Source: an uncultured Rhodocyclaceae bacterium
Lineage (GTDB): Bacteria > Pseudomonadota > Gammaproteobacteria > Burkholderiales > Rhodocyclaceae
Reading direction: 5' to 3'
Length of the DNA: 64,000 bases
Assembly: GCA_907163225.1 (NCBI GenBank)
Contig: OU015322.1
Coordinates: forward strand, 1,116,001-1,180,000
Part shown: piece by piece, positions 8,245 through 16,254 of the stretch
How the letters are laid out: every line of letters starts with the position of its first letter
Numbering within the stretch: position 1 is the first letter of the stretch
Program-made: the position numbers and the translations under genes
The notes under the pieces: model-generated
What the model saw: only the letters and a program-made list of their open reading frames with translations
Told to the model about the DNA's origin: nothing
The model's database searches: none

Positions 8245-9011
8245 TGGTCTATCCTCGCCTTGAAAGCGTTGCCGTTGTTGTCGCGACCAGTGGCCTCGAC
8301 CGGGCCGTCGGCACTGGTTCGTTGCAAGGTGAAGACCGGGTTTTCGCTGACCGGCTCGTAGGTCTGGACGCGCATCAGGCGCTTGCCGGCGGTGTCGGCG
8401 AAGTTGATTTCTTCGAGGAAGAAGGCCGGCGTGCCGGCAACCAGGCCGGTGTCCATCGGATGCACGATGCGCATGCGCAGCCGGCCGGCGTTCGGGCCTT
8501 CGCTCCACTGGCGGCCGCTCACTTCGTTGAGACGCTGCTGCCACTCCTTCGAGCCACCGGCCGCAGACGGCGCCGTGCAGCCGCCGCCAACGGTGTTCAC
8601 CCAGGTGCCGCCGACATGCCAGACGCCATCCGCCGTACGCACCGCGGCGCGCACCGGCGTCGATTGCTGCAGCTTGACGCGAAAGCCGAGGAAAGCCGGG
8701 GCACTTTCTGGGAAAAAGCGCAGCACTTGAACGATGGGATTGAAATCGGCGAAGACAACTGCTTCGACCACGCCGGGCAAGGCGCTGGCGTCAACGGTGA
8801 CTGGCACCTGCATCGGGTTCTCGGCGGTCGATGGTGCAATCACCTTGACGCGCGGATCGAAGACAACCGGCGCCCCGGCCAGGAAGGTTTTTTGCATTTC
8901 CGACCAGCGCGCCGAGTCAAGCGGATCGCCACCCTCGCGCAGCGCTGCAGCTTCCGCCGGCGACATCAGGGCCGCCAGCGCAATTGCCGCAATGGTCAGT
9001 GGGTATTTCAT
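8241..9011 (-). CDS. Quinoprotein dehydrogenase-associated fused SoxYZ-like carrier
   Basis: 256 residues. Signal peptide (MKYPLTIAAIALAALMSPAEA), then a SoxY-like domain with the swinging-arm cysteine in GGGCTAPSA at about residue 156, then a SoxZ-like domain (RMRIVHPMDTGL; FLEEINFADTAGKRLMRVQTYEPVSENPVF). Carrier and partner are fused in one chain, as in the family found beside PQQ alcohol dehydrogenases. It is the first gene of the eight-gene minus operon and starts 48 bases downstream of a sigma-54 promoter (9059-9074). The substrate carried on the cysteine is not known; sulfur oxidation itself is unlikely because no other sox genes are present. Confidence 0.88.
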   Translation of the reverse strand: MKYPLTIAAIALAALMSPAEAAALREGGDPLDSARWSEMQKTFLAGAPVVFDPRVKVIAPSTAENPMQVPVTVDASALPGVVEAVVFADFNPIVQVLRFFPESAPAFLGFRVKLQQSTPVRAAVRTADGVWHVGGTWVNTVGGGCTAPSAAGGSKEWQQRLNEVSGRQWSEGPNAGRLRMRIVHPMDTGLVAGTPAFFLEEINFADTAGKRLMRVQTYEPVSENPVFTLQRTSADGPVEATGRDNNGNAFKARIDQ

Positions 9012-9058
9012 CGTGTCTCGCTCCAAGTCGCCCTGCGGGCTGTTTGACGAGAACCGTT

Positions 9059-9074
9059 TGCAAAGCGCGTGCCA
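9059..9074 (-). promoter_or_regulatory. Sigma-54 (-24/-12) promoter for the SoxYZ-like operon
   Basis: Reading on the minus strand the sequence is TGGCACGCGCTTTGCA, a full match to TGGCACG-N4-TTGCA with invariant GG and GC 12 bases apart. It lies about 48 bases upstream of the carrier start codon. Confidence 0.88.
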
Positions 9075-9285
9075 AGAACAGCATGTCCCGGTGAATCGCT
9101 GATCAGGCCAGCAAAGGCGCCTCAACCCCGGCCACTGTCACGCCCACCAAAGACGCCGGGTGTGCAACTTTGGAGCAGATGGTGACAATTGGAACAGACA
9201 ACTGATTCACCGTCCTGCAACACAATGGTGGCAATGAAGGCGAGTCAGCCCCACCAACAGGAACACGCGGCGTTTCGGCCTGCCT

Positions 9286-9301
9286 TGGCACAGCCCTTGC
9301 A
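9286..9301 (+). promoter_or_regulatory. Sigma-54 (-24/-12) promoter for the lanthanide-type ADH
   Basis: TGGCACAGCCCTTGCA matches the sigma-54 consensus with correct GG/GC spacing. It leaves about 129 bases to the start codon, implying a long 5' leader. A good ribosome site (AAGGAGA) precedes the ATG at 9431. Confidence 0.88.
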
Positions 9302-9430
9302 GAATGTGTTTCCTGCCAGCGGGCCAATTCAGGGAATGGAGGTGACTCGCCGGCGTGTCACTCCGTTTGGCCAGCCTTGTTCAGCACGGCTTGCCGTAAC
9401 GGAACCATTGAAAAATCAAGGAGACAATCC

Positions 9431-11212
9431 ATGCACAGTCATACCCCCTTCAAGCGGAAGGCACTGACCCTCGCGCTTCTGACGGCCGCCGCGTTTGCCG
9501 GCAGCCCGGCCAGCGCCGGCGTCACTGACGCCGACATCCTCAATGATGCCAAGACGACCGGCGACGTTGTCAGCTTCGGCCTCGGCACCCAGGGCCAGCG
9601 TTACAGCCCGTCCACCCAGATCAACGCCAAGACGGTGAAGAACCTGGTCCCGGCCTGGTCGATGTCCTTCGGTGGCGAAAAGCAGCGCGGCCAGGAATCA
9701 CAGCCGGTCATCGCCAACGGCAAGATGTTCGTCACCGCCTCCTACAGCCGCCTGTTCGCCATCGACGTCAAGACCGGCAAGAAGCTGTGGAAGTACGAGC
9801 ACCGCCTGCCGGACGGCATCATGCCGTGCTGTGACGTGATCAACCGTGGCGCCGCCCTGTACGGCGACCTGGTCATCTTCGCGACGCTGGATGCCCAGCT
9901 GGTCGCCATGAACCAGGACACCGGCAAGGTCGTCTGGAAGGAAAAGCTCGGTGACTACGCCGCTGGCTACTCCGCCTCCGCCGCCCCGATCATCGCCAAG
10001 GGCAAGCTGATCACCGGTATTTCCGGTGGCGAATTCGGCGCCGTTGGCCGCATCGACGCCCGCGACCCGCTGACCGGCAAGCTGATCTGGACCCGTCCGA
10101 CCGTCGAAGGCCACATGGGCTACACCTTCAACGCCGCTGGCGACAAGGTCGAAAACGGTATCTCCGGCACCACCAACGCCACCTGGTCCGGCGACCTCTG
10201 GCAGACCGGCGGTGCAGCGACCTGGAACGGCGCCACCTACGATCCGGAAACCAACCTGATCTTCGCGGGTACCGGCAACCCGGCCCCGTGGAACAGCCAC
10301 CTGCGTCCGGGCGACAACCTGTTCTCGTCGTCCACCGTCGCTATCGACGCCGACACCGGCAAGATCGCCTGGCATTTCCAGAACACCCCGCACGATGGCT
10401 GGGACTTTGACGGCGTGAACGAATTCGTTTCCTTCGACTACAAGGATCCGAAGACGGGCAAGCTGATCAAGGCCGGCGCCAAGGCCGACCGCAACGGTTT
10501 CTTCTTCGTGAACGACCGGACCAACGGCAAGCTGCTCGGCGCCTACCCCTTCGTCAAGAAGATTACCTGGGCAACCGGCTTCAACCTGGAAACAGGCCGC
10601 CCGAACTACATCGAAGAAGGCCGTCCGGGTGACCCGACCGCCAGCGCCGATGGCAAGAAGGGCAAGGTCGTCTTCTCTGCACCGTCCTTCCTTGGCGGCA
10701 AGAACCAGCAGCAGATGGCCTACTCGCCGCAGACCGGCCTCTTCTACGTGCCGGCCAACGAGTGGTCGATGGACATCTGGAATGAGCCGGTTTCGTACAA
10801 GAAGGGTGCTGCTTACCTGGGCGCCGGCTTCACCATCAAGGCCATCCACGATGACCATATCGGCGTGCTGCGCGCGATGGATCCGCAGACCGGCAAGATC
10901 GTCTGGGAAAACAAGAACTACGCTCCGCTCTGGGGCGGCGTCCTGACCACCGCTGGCGGCCTGGTTTTCTACGGCACCCCGGAAGGTTACCTGAAGGGTG
11001 TTGATGCCAAGACCGGCAAGGAACTGTGGTCCTTCCAGACCGGCACCGGCATCGTTGCACCGCCGGTCAGCTGGGAACAGGATGGCGAGCAGATGATCGC
11101 CGTGACGACCGGCTGGGGCGGCGCCGTGCCGCTGTGGGGCGGCGACGTGGCCAAGCGCGTGAACTTCCTCGAACAGGGCGGTTCCGTCTGGGTGTTCAAG
11201 CTGCACAAGTAA
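9431..11212 (+). CDS. PQQ-dependent alcohol dehydrogenase, lanthanide-type (XoxF/PedH-like)
   Basis: 593 residues with signal peptide (to about 29) and an eight-bladed propeller of W-motifs. It has the vicinal disulfide pair Cys133-Cys134 ([11 protein letters not shown]) over the PQQ site. Predicted metal ligands are Glu201 (SGGEFG), Asn283 (GTGNPAPW), catalytic Asp325 and an extra Asp327 in W-D-F-D-G-V-N. That second Asp is the established marker of lanthanide-dependent enzymes; calcium enzymes carry Ala or Ser. It would oxidise alcohols in the periplasm and pass electrons to cytochrome c. Expression should be sigma-54 dependent, and the gene is monocistronic, followed by a terminator. Substrate range is not readable; ethanol or 2-phenylethanol-type use fits the PedF-like cytochromes here. 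Confidence 0.93.
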   Translation: MHSHTPFKRKALTLALLTAAAFAGSPASAGVTDADILNDAKTTGDVVSFGLGTQGQRYSPSTQINAKTVKNLVPAWSMSFGGEKQRGQESQPVIANGKMFVTASYSRLFAIDVKTGKKLWKYEHRLPDGIMPCCDVINRGAALYGDLVIFATLDAQLVAMNQDTGKVVWKEKLGDYAAGYSASAAPIIAKGKLITGISGGEFGAVGRIDARDPLTGKLIWTRPTVEGHMGYTFNAAGDKVENGISGTTNATWSGDLWQTGGAATWNGATYDPETNLIFAGTGNPAPWNSHLRPGDNLFSSSTVAIDADTGKIAWHFQNTPHDGWDFDGVNEFVSFDYKDPKTGKLIKAGAKADRNGFFFVNDRTNGKLLGAYPFVKKITWATGFNLETGRPNYIEEGRPGDPTASADGKKGKVVFSAPSFLGGKNQQQMAYSPQTGLFYVPANEWSMDIWNEPVSYKKGAAYLGAGFTIKAIHDDHIGVLRAMDPQTGKIVWENKNYAPLWGGVLTTAGGLVFYGTPEGYLKGVDAKTGKELWSFQTGTGIVAPPVSWEQDGEQMIAVTTGWGGAVPLWGGDVAKRVNFLEQGGSVWVFKLHK

Positions 11213-11227
11213 TAAATGCTCTCTCCT

Positions 11228-11287
11228 TCGGGCGCTCCGGCGCCCGATAGCAACGGCGCGACGGTTTCGGCCCTCGCGCCGTTTTTC
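11228..11287 (+). terminator. Tandem hairpins / rho-independent terminator after the ADH
   Basis: First hairpin TCGGGCGC-TCCG-GCGCCCGA (11228-11247). A second follows with stem AACGGCGCGA (11252-11261) pairing with 11274-11283, then TTTC. It ends the ADH transcript and insulates the HipBA module. Confidence 0.8.
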
Positions 11288-11304
11288 ATTTTTGGGCTAT
11301 TTTT

Positions 11305-11316
11305 CCGGTTGACCGT
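11305..11316 (+). repeat. Dispersed repeat copy 4
   Basis: Exact core, element 11289-11321, between the ADH terminator and the hipB-like promoter. Confidence 0.85.
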
Positions 11317-11398
11317 GGGAATGCATCGATCCGGGTATACAAACCTGAAATAACCGATAAACTAACCTTTATAAGACTTAACAGATAGTTTATTAACC

Positions 11399-11737
11399 AT
11401 GTCGCGTTCAACGAACAGTATCATCGCCCTTCCGCCCGAATCGCTCGCGATGTTGAAGAACCTCGGCCTGCGTCTGCGCGCCAGGCGTCTTGCCCAGAAC
11501 ATGACGCTGGAACAGGCTGCCGAGCGCCTACTCTGTTCACCGACCACCTATCGCGCACTGGAAAGCGGCAAGCCGACGGTCAGCCTGGGTTTGCTGGCCC
11601 ATGCCTTATGGCTGTTCGGGCGCCTGGAGGACATGGAACAACTCAGTCCGCTGGAAATCGGCATGCTTGGCAACAAACGTAGCCAGCGAGCACGCCCTGT
11701 CGCGAAGGGGGTCAGCGATGACGAACGGGACTTCTGA
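11399..11737 (+). CDS. HipB-like Xre-family antitoxin
   Basis: 112 residues. An HTH_3/Xre fold spans about residues 20-75 (LGLRLRARRLAQNMTLEQAAERLLCSPTTYRALESGKPTVSLGLLAHALWLFG). The basic, disordered tail overlaps the HipA-like start by 20 bases, typical of antitoxin-toxin pairs. It should bind its own promoter and neutralise the downstream kinase. The AT-rich stretch before it (11330-11398, with TAACAGATAGTTTATTAACC just before the ATG) is the probable promoter/operator. The pair sits as a cassette between the alcohol dehydrogenase and the cytochrome/pentapeptide genes. Confidence 0.85.
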   Translation: MSRSTNSIIALPPESLAMLKNLGLRLRARRLAQNMTLEQAAERLLCSPTTYRALESGKPTVSLGLLAHALWLFGRLEDMEQLSPLEIGMLGNKRSQRARPVAKGVSDDERDF

Positions 11738-12980
11738 AAGCGCGCTGTACATCGGTCTCTACCTGCCGGGGGAAGAGGCGCCGACAACGGCCGCCTTGCT
11801 CAAGTTCGAACGCAACAATCTGCAGGAAAGCGGCCATCTGGCCTACGGCCTGGGCTACCTTGCACGCCCCGATGCGCTGGCGCTGAATCCGCTGCACCTG
11901 CCTTTGCAGCAAGAAACCTTCCGCCTGCCGGCGCGTCTTCTCCGCGACGGTGGGTCCTTGCCGCTGAGCATCAAGGACGCCCTGCCCGACGCCTGGGGGC
12001 TGCGCGTTCTCGCCAACGAACTCGGTGGGCGCCTGCCGAGCGAGCGCGAACAACTGTTGCTGACCAATGAGGATCGCGTCGGCGCCATGGTTTTTTCCGA
12101 TAGTCGCGACATGCCGGCGCCGGCCGAACAAGCGCACGACGAACTGAGCCAACTGGCCGATGCCGTGCGCCGCCTGCAATACGACATGGAAATTCCGCCA
12201 CCGCTCAAACGCCTGCTGCTGCGCGGCGGCAGCCTGGGCGGCGCCCGCCCCAAGGCGTCGTTTAAGCACGATGGAGCTTTGTGGCTGGCCAAGTTCCCCG
12301 CCGCCGGCGATCCGCTCGATGTTCAGGTGCTCGAAGCCACCGCGCTCGGCCTCGCCATGCGCTGCGGCATCCAGGTACCGCAGTTTATGACCATGCCGGT
12401 CGGGCATGGCGAAAACGCCTTTCTGTCGCGCCGCTTCGACCGTTTTGGCGAACAGTCACGGCAGCGCCTGCACTACCTGTCAGCCAGCGCCCTGCTCGAC
12501 ATCCCCTATGAATCAAGCGCCGGCAGCTACGTCGAATTTGCCCGTGTCATCCGCCGGCTCAGCCTGCGGCCCGGTGCCGACTTGAAGGAACTCTTTCGAC
12601 GCATGATTTTCAACCTGCTGATCGACAATACCGACGACCACCTGAAAAACCACGGCATGCTCTGGGCCGGCAACGAACGTTACGTCCTGTCGCCGGCCTT
12701 CGACGTCGTCCCGCAACTGACCAACCTCGGTTACCAGATGCTGTCGATCGACGGGACAACGCAGGAATCCAGTCTGGAACTGGCGGTTCAATCGGCAGCG
12801 CATTTCGATCTTTCGGCCGATCAGGCCAACGCGACCATCAAGGAAATGGCCGGTATTGTTTACAGCCAATGGTGGCTGCACGCCAAGCTGCAGGACGTGC
12901 CGGAGACGTTACGCAAGCGCCTGGAAAGCTGTTTTGACCGGCAAAAGCAAATCATCGGCGCCGGGCAATTCGGCTTCTGA
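11718..12980 (+). CDS. HipA-family serine/threonine kinase toxin
   Basis: 420 residues. The N-terminal Couple_hipA-type region (YIGLYLPGEEAPTTAALLKFE; YGLGYLARPDALALNP) is followed by the kinase core: GRARPK-like loop (GGSLGGARPKASFKH), ATP-site K in LWLAKFPA, and the catalytic and metal region L-I-D-N-T-D-D-H-L-K-N-H with downstream S-P-A-F-D-V-V-P. All key residues appear intact. HipA kinases phosphorylate glutamyl-tRNA synthetase or other targets and slow growth; the target here is unknown. I chose the ATG at 11718 inside the antitoxin gene because the conserved N-terminus begins there. Confidence 0.88.
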   Translation: MTNGTSESALYIGLYLPGEEAPTTAALLKFERNNLQESGHLAYGLGYLARPDALALNPLHLPLQQETFRLPARLLRDGGSLPLSIKDALPDAWGLRVLANELGGRLPSEREQLLLTNEDRVGAMVFSDSRDMPAPAEQAHDELSQLADAVRRLQYDMEIPPPLKRLLLRGGSLGGARPKASFKHDGALWLAKFPAAGDPLDVQVLEATALGLAMRCGIQVPQFMTMPVGHGENAFLSRRFDRFGEQSRQRLHYLSASALLDIPYESSAGSYVEFARVIRRLSLRPGADLKELFRRMIFNLLIDNTDDHLKNHGMLWAGNERYVLSPAFDVVPQLTNLGYQMLSIDGTTQESSLELAVQSAAHFDLSADQANATIKEMAGIVYSQWWLHAKLQDVPETLRKRLESCFDRQKQIIGAGQFGF

Positions 12981-12992
12981 CGGGATCCGCTC

Positions 12993-13460
12993 TCATTCCC
13001 GCCGGGCGCCCGCCCGGGATTCGAAGAAGACCTGAATCGCCCAGGCCAGTTCCTGCTTGAGCACGCCCTGCCACGGCGGCATGTGCGTGACGCCGACGAT
13101 GACCTTGCCGTTGCGCACGGTTTTGGCGAAGTAGGCGTCGTTGTCGCGCATGCACGCGGCGTTCAGCTCGGCGTCGCTGATCCGCTTGCAGAAGCGGTTG
13201 AGCTGGCGAAGATCGGGGGCCGGGGCGGCATTGGTGCTGGCGTCGGCGCCGTGGCAGCGGGCGCAAGCCTGGTTGTACGCATCGCGGCCGATGGTCACGG
13301 CGGTCGGGTTGCCTCGGTAGGGGTTTTCCGCCAGCCAGGTTTCGCCCAGCGGCGGCAAGCCGTCCGGCGACACTGCTGGCGCCACGGCGACTTCGTTGGC
13401 CAAGGCAAGCGAGGAAGACAGCGCAGCCAGGAGAATGAGGAGCAATTTTTTCATGGCCAT
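12993..13460 (-). CDS. Periplasmic class I cytochrome c, PedF-like
   Basis: 155 residues with a signal peptide (MKKLLLILLAALSSSLALA) and one haem-binding C-A-R-C-H followed by a distal Met in VGVTHMPPWQG. It is a paralogue of the c550 at 29.3 kb (shared NPYRGNPTAVTIGRDAYNQACARCHG layout) with an insert containing two extra cysteines (NRFCKRISDAELNAACM). The ATG at 13460 overlaps the pentapeptide-gene stop by one base (TGATG), so translation is coupled; the ATG at 13454 is an alternative. It is a likely electron acceptor of the adjacent quinoprotein dehydrogenase. Confidence 0.85.
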   Translation of the reverse strand: MAMKKLLLILLAALSSSLALANEVAVAPAVSPDGLPPLGETWLAENPYRGNPTAVTIGRDAYNQACARCHGADASTNAAPAPDLRQLNRFCKRISDAELNAACMRDNDAYFAKTVRNGKVIVGVTHMPPWQGVLKQELAWAIQVFFESRAGARRE

Positions 13461-14032
13461 CACCAGTCGGTCGGGCAGTTGGTACAGCCTTCGAAATCGG
13501 CTTCCTGGAATACCGCGAAGCGGCGGTAGATGCCGGTCAGATCGGCTTTGCGGAAATTGACGGTGAAAAATTTGGTCTCCTGGAGGTTGGCGTTGTTGAG
13601 CCGGACGCCGATGAACCAGGCGAAATTGGCCTTGGCCGCTTCGAGGTTGGAGGCGGTCAGGTCGGCATTGGTGAAATCGGTGCGAAACAGGCGGGCGAAT
13701 TCGAGATCGGCTCCGACCATTTTGGCGCCGCGAAAGGTCGCCGTCGGGGCGCTGACCTTGTTGAGCCGGGCGGCCGTGAGGTCGGCCCCGTCAAGGTTGG
13801 CACCGGCCAGGTTGGCGCCGCGCAGATCGGCGCGGGCCAGTTGGGCGCCACTCAAATCGGCCCCGGCCAGGTTCTGGCCAGCCAGATTGGCGTGGCGCAG
13901 GTCGGCACCCGGGCAACGGGTATGCGGCCAGATGCCGCAACCGTTGATGACCAGCGGTTCAAAATATTCAGGCGGCGCGGCGAATGCCACGGTCGACCCG
14001 AAAAACAAGGCAAAAATGAAATGTCTGGGCAT
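13460..14032 (-). CDS. Exported pentapeptide-repeat protein
   Basis: 190 residues: signal peptide (MPRHFIFALFFGSTVAFA), a cysteine-containing leader (INGCGIWPHTRCPGADL) and about 20 A(D/N)LXX pentapeptide repeats (ANLAGANLDGADLTAARL...), which form a right-handed quadrilateral beta-helix. Two more cysteines lie near the end (FEGCTNCPTDW), so the fold may be disulfide-capped in the periplasm. The gene is translationally coupled to the cytochrome and follows the calcium-type ADH on the same strand. Function is unknown; a scaffold for dehydrogenase or cytochrome is speculation. Confidence 0.85.
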   Translation of the reverse strand: MPRHFIFALFFGSTVAFAAPPEYFEPLVINGCGIWPHTRCPGADLRHANLAGQNLAGADLSGAQLARADLRGANLAGANLDGADLTAARLNKVSAPTATFRGAKMVGADLEFARLFRTDFTNADLTASNLEAAKANFAWFIGVRLNNANLQETKFFTVNFRKADLTGIYRRFAVFQEADFEGCTNCPTDW

Positions 14033-14177
14033 TGTCGTCGCTCGCAATTTGCTTCGATCCAAGGCATTCCCAGGCTGAGCCAGCGTCCATGCAGCGCTGA
14101 CCCAGCCTTGCTTGCGGGCAATCCGATGGCTGGGGGAATCCAGCCACCGGCGGGAATGCTTGAAACGAAACGCTCGC

Positions 14178-16049
14178 TCAGTTCTTCAACGACTTCGGCA
14201 GCTTGAACACCCACATCGAGCCGCCCTGTGTGACCTGCTTGGTCAGGTCGGCCATGTCGCCACCCCACAGCGGCACGGCGCCGCCGTAACCGGACTGGAT
14301 GCCGACGAACTGCTCGCCGTCCATTTCCCAGGTGATCGGCACGGAAACCACGCCGGAGCCGGTCTGGAACTTCCACAGCTCCTTGCCGTTCTTGGCGTCG
14401 AAGGCTTTCACGTAGCCGTCCGAGGTGCCGGTGAACAACAGGCCGCCGGCGGTGGTCATGGTGCCTGCCCAGAGCGGGAATTTCTCCTTGTGTTCCCAGA
14501 CGATCTTGCCGGTCTTCGGGTCCATGGCGCGCAGGGTGCCGACGTGGTCGTCGAACAGACGCTTGATGCGGAAGCCCTGACCAAGGTAGGCGGAGCCGGC
14601 CTTGTACGTGAGTTTTTCGGTCCAGTAATCCATCGCCCAGTGGTTGGCCGGGATGTAGAACAGCTCGGTCTGCTGGCTGTAGCTCATCGGCATCCAGTTG
14701 GTGCCGCCCAGGAAAGGCGGCGAAACGAAGATCGACTCCCCCTTGTCGGCGCCCTCTTTCGGCTTCGGCGGATGCTGGCCTTCGACGATGTTCGGCTTAC
14801 CGGTCTGCAGGTTCCAGCTCTTCGCCCAGGTGATGCCTTCAACGAACGGCCAGGCGCCGATCAGCGAAGTCGGCTTGTTCGGATAGCCGGCGCCGTTGGT
14901 CAGCTTCTCGCGGTCGGTGACGAAGAAATAGCCGTTGCGGTCGGCGTGGGCCGAAGCCTTGACCATCTTGCCGGTCTTCGGATCCTTGTATTCGAACAAG
15001 ACCACCGAGTTGTTGCCGGAGAAGTCCCAGGCATCGTTCGGGGTGTGCTGGAAGAAGCCCTTGAGTTCGCCGTTGCTGGCATCGACGTAAGCCTGGCCGG
15101 AGGTGAACAGGCTGTCCCAGTTGCGCGGATCGTCGCCTTCCTTGGTCCGGTGCCAGGTGTTCCACGGCGCCGGGTTGCCGGTACCGATGACCACCATGTT
15201 CTTGTCCACATCGTAGCTCGCGGTCTGCCACGGGGCGCCGCCGCCGTGGTTCCAGGCATCGACCTTCTTGCCGTCCGGCCCTTCCGGCCAGCTCGGCGCC
15301 TTGGCGTCGCCGGTCGGCGTGCTGTCCTTGCCGTTCAGGCGGCCCATGTGGCCTTCGACCATCGGGCGGGCCCAGACTTCTTCGCCGGTATCCGGATCGC
15401 GGGCGAACAGGTAGCCGACGACGCCGAACTCGTCACCCGACGAGCCGTGCACCAGGAGCACCTTGCCGCTCTTCTGGTCCTTCACGACGAAGGGCGCGCC
15501 GGTCATCGTGTAGCCAATCTTGTGGTCGCCGAACTTCTTCTTCCAGACGACCTTGCCGGTGTCCTTGTTGAGCGCCACGATGCTGGCGTCGAGCGTGCCG
15601 AAGTAAATCTTGTCGCCGTAGATGGCGGCGCCACGGTTGATCACGTCGCAACAGGGGCGGATGTCTTCCGGCAGGCGGGCCTCGTATTCCCAAATGCGTT
15701 TGCCGGTGCGGGCATCGATGGCGAAGATGCGCGAATACGAAGCGGTCACGTAGATCACGCCGTCGTGCACCAGCGCCTGCGCCTCCTGGCCGCGCTGCTT
15801 TTCGCCGCCGAAGGAGAAGCTCCAGGCCGGCACGAGGTGATCGACGTTCTTGGTGTTGATCTTGGTCAGCGGGCTGAAGCGCTGGGCTTTCAGGCCAAGA
15901 CCGTAGGACAGGACGTCGCTGGTGGATTTGTCATCGTTAAGAATGTCTTCCCAGCTCACCGTCTTGCTGGCCATGGCCGGCGCGCAAAAAGTGGCCGCGA
16001 CCAGTGCTGCAAGGATGGTCTGGCGTGGATTGAACCGTGTTAATTCCAT
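14178..16049 (-). CDS. exaA: PQQ-dependent alcohol dehydrogenase, calcium-type (ExaA/PedE-like)
   Basis: 623 residues with a signal peptide (to about 28), eight propeller W-motifs and vicinal Cys133-Cys134 ([11 protein letters not shown]). Metal-site residues are Glu207 (SGDEFG), Asn292 (GTGNPAPW) and catalytic Asp342 in W-D-F-S-G-N-N. Ser344 replaces the second Asp that marks lanthanide enzymes, so calcium is the expected cofactor metal. It carries a longer lid insert (KDSTPTGDAKAPSWPEGPDG) than the 9.4-kb enzyme. It faces away from a histidine kinase gene at 16.3 kb, with inverted repeats in the shared gap, and shows no -24/-12 promoter, unlike the other ADH. The symbol is by family resemblance. 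Confidence 0.92.
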   Translation of the reverse strand: MELTRFNPRQTILAALVAATFCAPAMASKTVSWEDILNDDKSTSDVLSYGLGLKAQRFSPLTKINTKNVDHLVPAWSFSFGGEKQRGQEAQALVHDGVIYVTASYSRIFAIDARTGKRIWEYEARLPEDIRPCCDVINRGAAIYGDKIYFGTLDASIVALNKDTGKVVWKKKFGDHKIGYTMTGAPFVVKDQKSGKVLLVHGSSGDEFGVVGYLFARDPDTGEEVWARPMVEGHMGRLNGKDSTPTGDAKAPSWPEGPDGKKVDAWNHGGGAPWQTASYDVDKNMVVIGTGNPAPWNTWHRTKEGDDPRNWDSLFTSGQAYVDASNGELKGFFQHTPNDAWDFSGNNSVVLFEYKDPKTGKMVKASAHADRNGYFFVTDREKLTNGAGYPNKPTSLIGAWPFVEGITWAKSWNLQTGKPNIVEGQHPPKPKEGADKGESIFVSPPFLGGTNWMPMSYSQQTELFYIPANHWAMDYWTEKLTYKAGSAYLGQGFRIKRLFDDHVGTLRAMDPKTGKIVWEHKEKFPLWAGTMTTAGGLLFTGTSDGYVKAFDAKNGKELWKFQTGSGVVSVPITWEMDGEQFVGIQSGYGGAVPLWGGDMADLTKQVTQGGSMWVFKLPKSLKN

Positions 16050-16254
16050 TTTTATTCGTCTCCTGAAGAGTGTCTTTGCTTTCCCGAGGGGCCGGGGCGG
16101 CCTGCCTTGTTCGACGGGCTAGCCCAGTATAGAAAGCCGATTTGTCGGAAGTCTCGGGACAAGCTCACCCCCAAACCGGGAAATATTCCCGAGCTTTCCC
16201 AGGCCGGTACGAAACCTGCTGAACCACCCCCATACAAAAAAACAAGGTGGGAAC
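16050..16254. promoter_or_regulatory. Divergent promoter region, calcium-type ADH / kinase operon
   Basis: 205 bases between divergent genes. It contains the inverted repeat CGGGAA-ATA-TTCCCG (16177-16191), and nearby GTCTCGGGAC (16151-16160), either of which could be a binding site for the LuxR-type regulator encoded on the plus side. I see no sigma-54 element. The assignment to a particular regulator is a guess. Confidence 0.5.

Larger units (their letters stand above)
9012..9430. promoter_or_regulatory. Bidirectional sigma-54 control region between carrier operon and lanthanide-type ADH
   Basis: A 419-base intergenic stretch without genes. It holds two diverging -24/-12 elements (9059-9074 on minus, 9286-9301 on plus) about 210 bases apart, leaving room for enhancer-type activator sites between them. 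Between the promoters are half-site-like words GGAGCAG (9172-9178) and GGAACAG (9191-9197), resembling the inverted motif upstream of the aldehyde dehydrogenase gene. The activator is most likely the AcoR-like protein encoded at 30.0 kb (inference). Confidence 0.75.

Noticed and set aside
9698..11206. Long antisense open frame across the lanthanide-type ADH
   Set aside because: High-GC third-position bias opens the antisense frame; the product is Gly/Val/Asp-rich without any domain, while the sense protein is clear.
16050..16254. Sigma-54 promoter for the calcium-type ADH
   Set aside because: No GG-N10-GC element in the TGGCAC/TTGC context is present on either strand.
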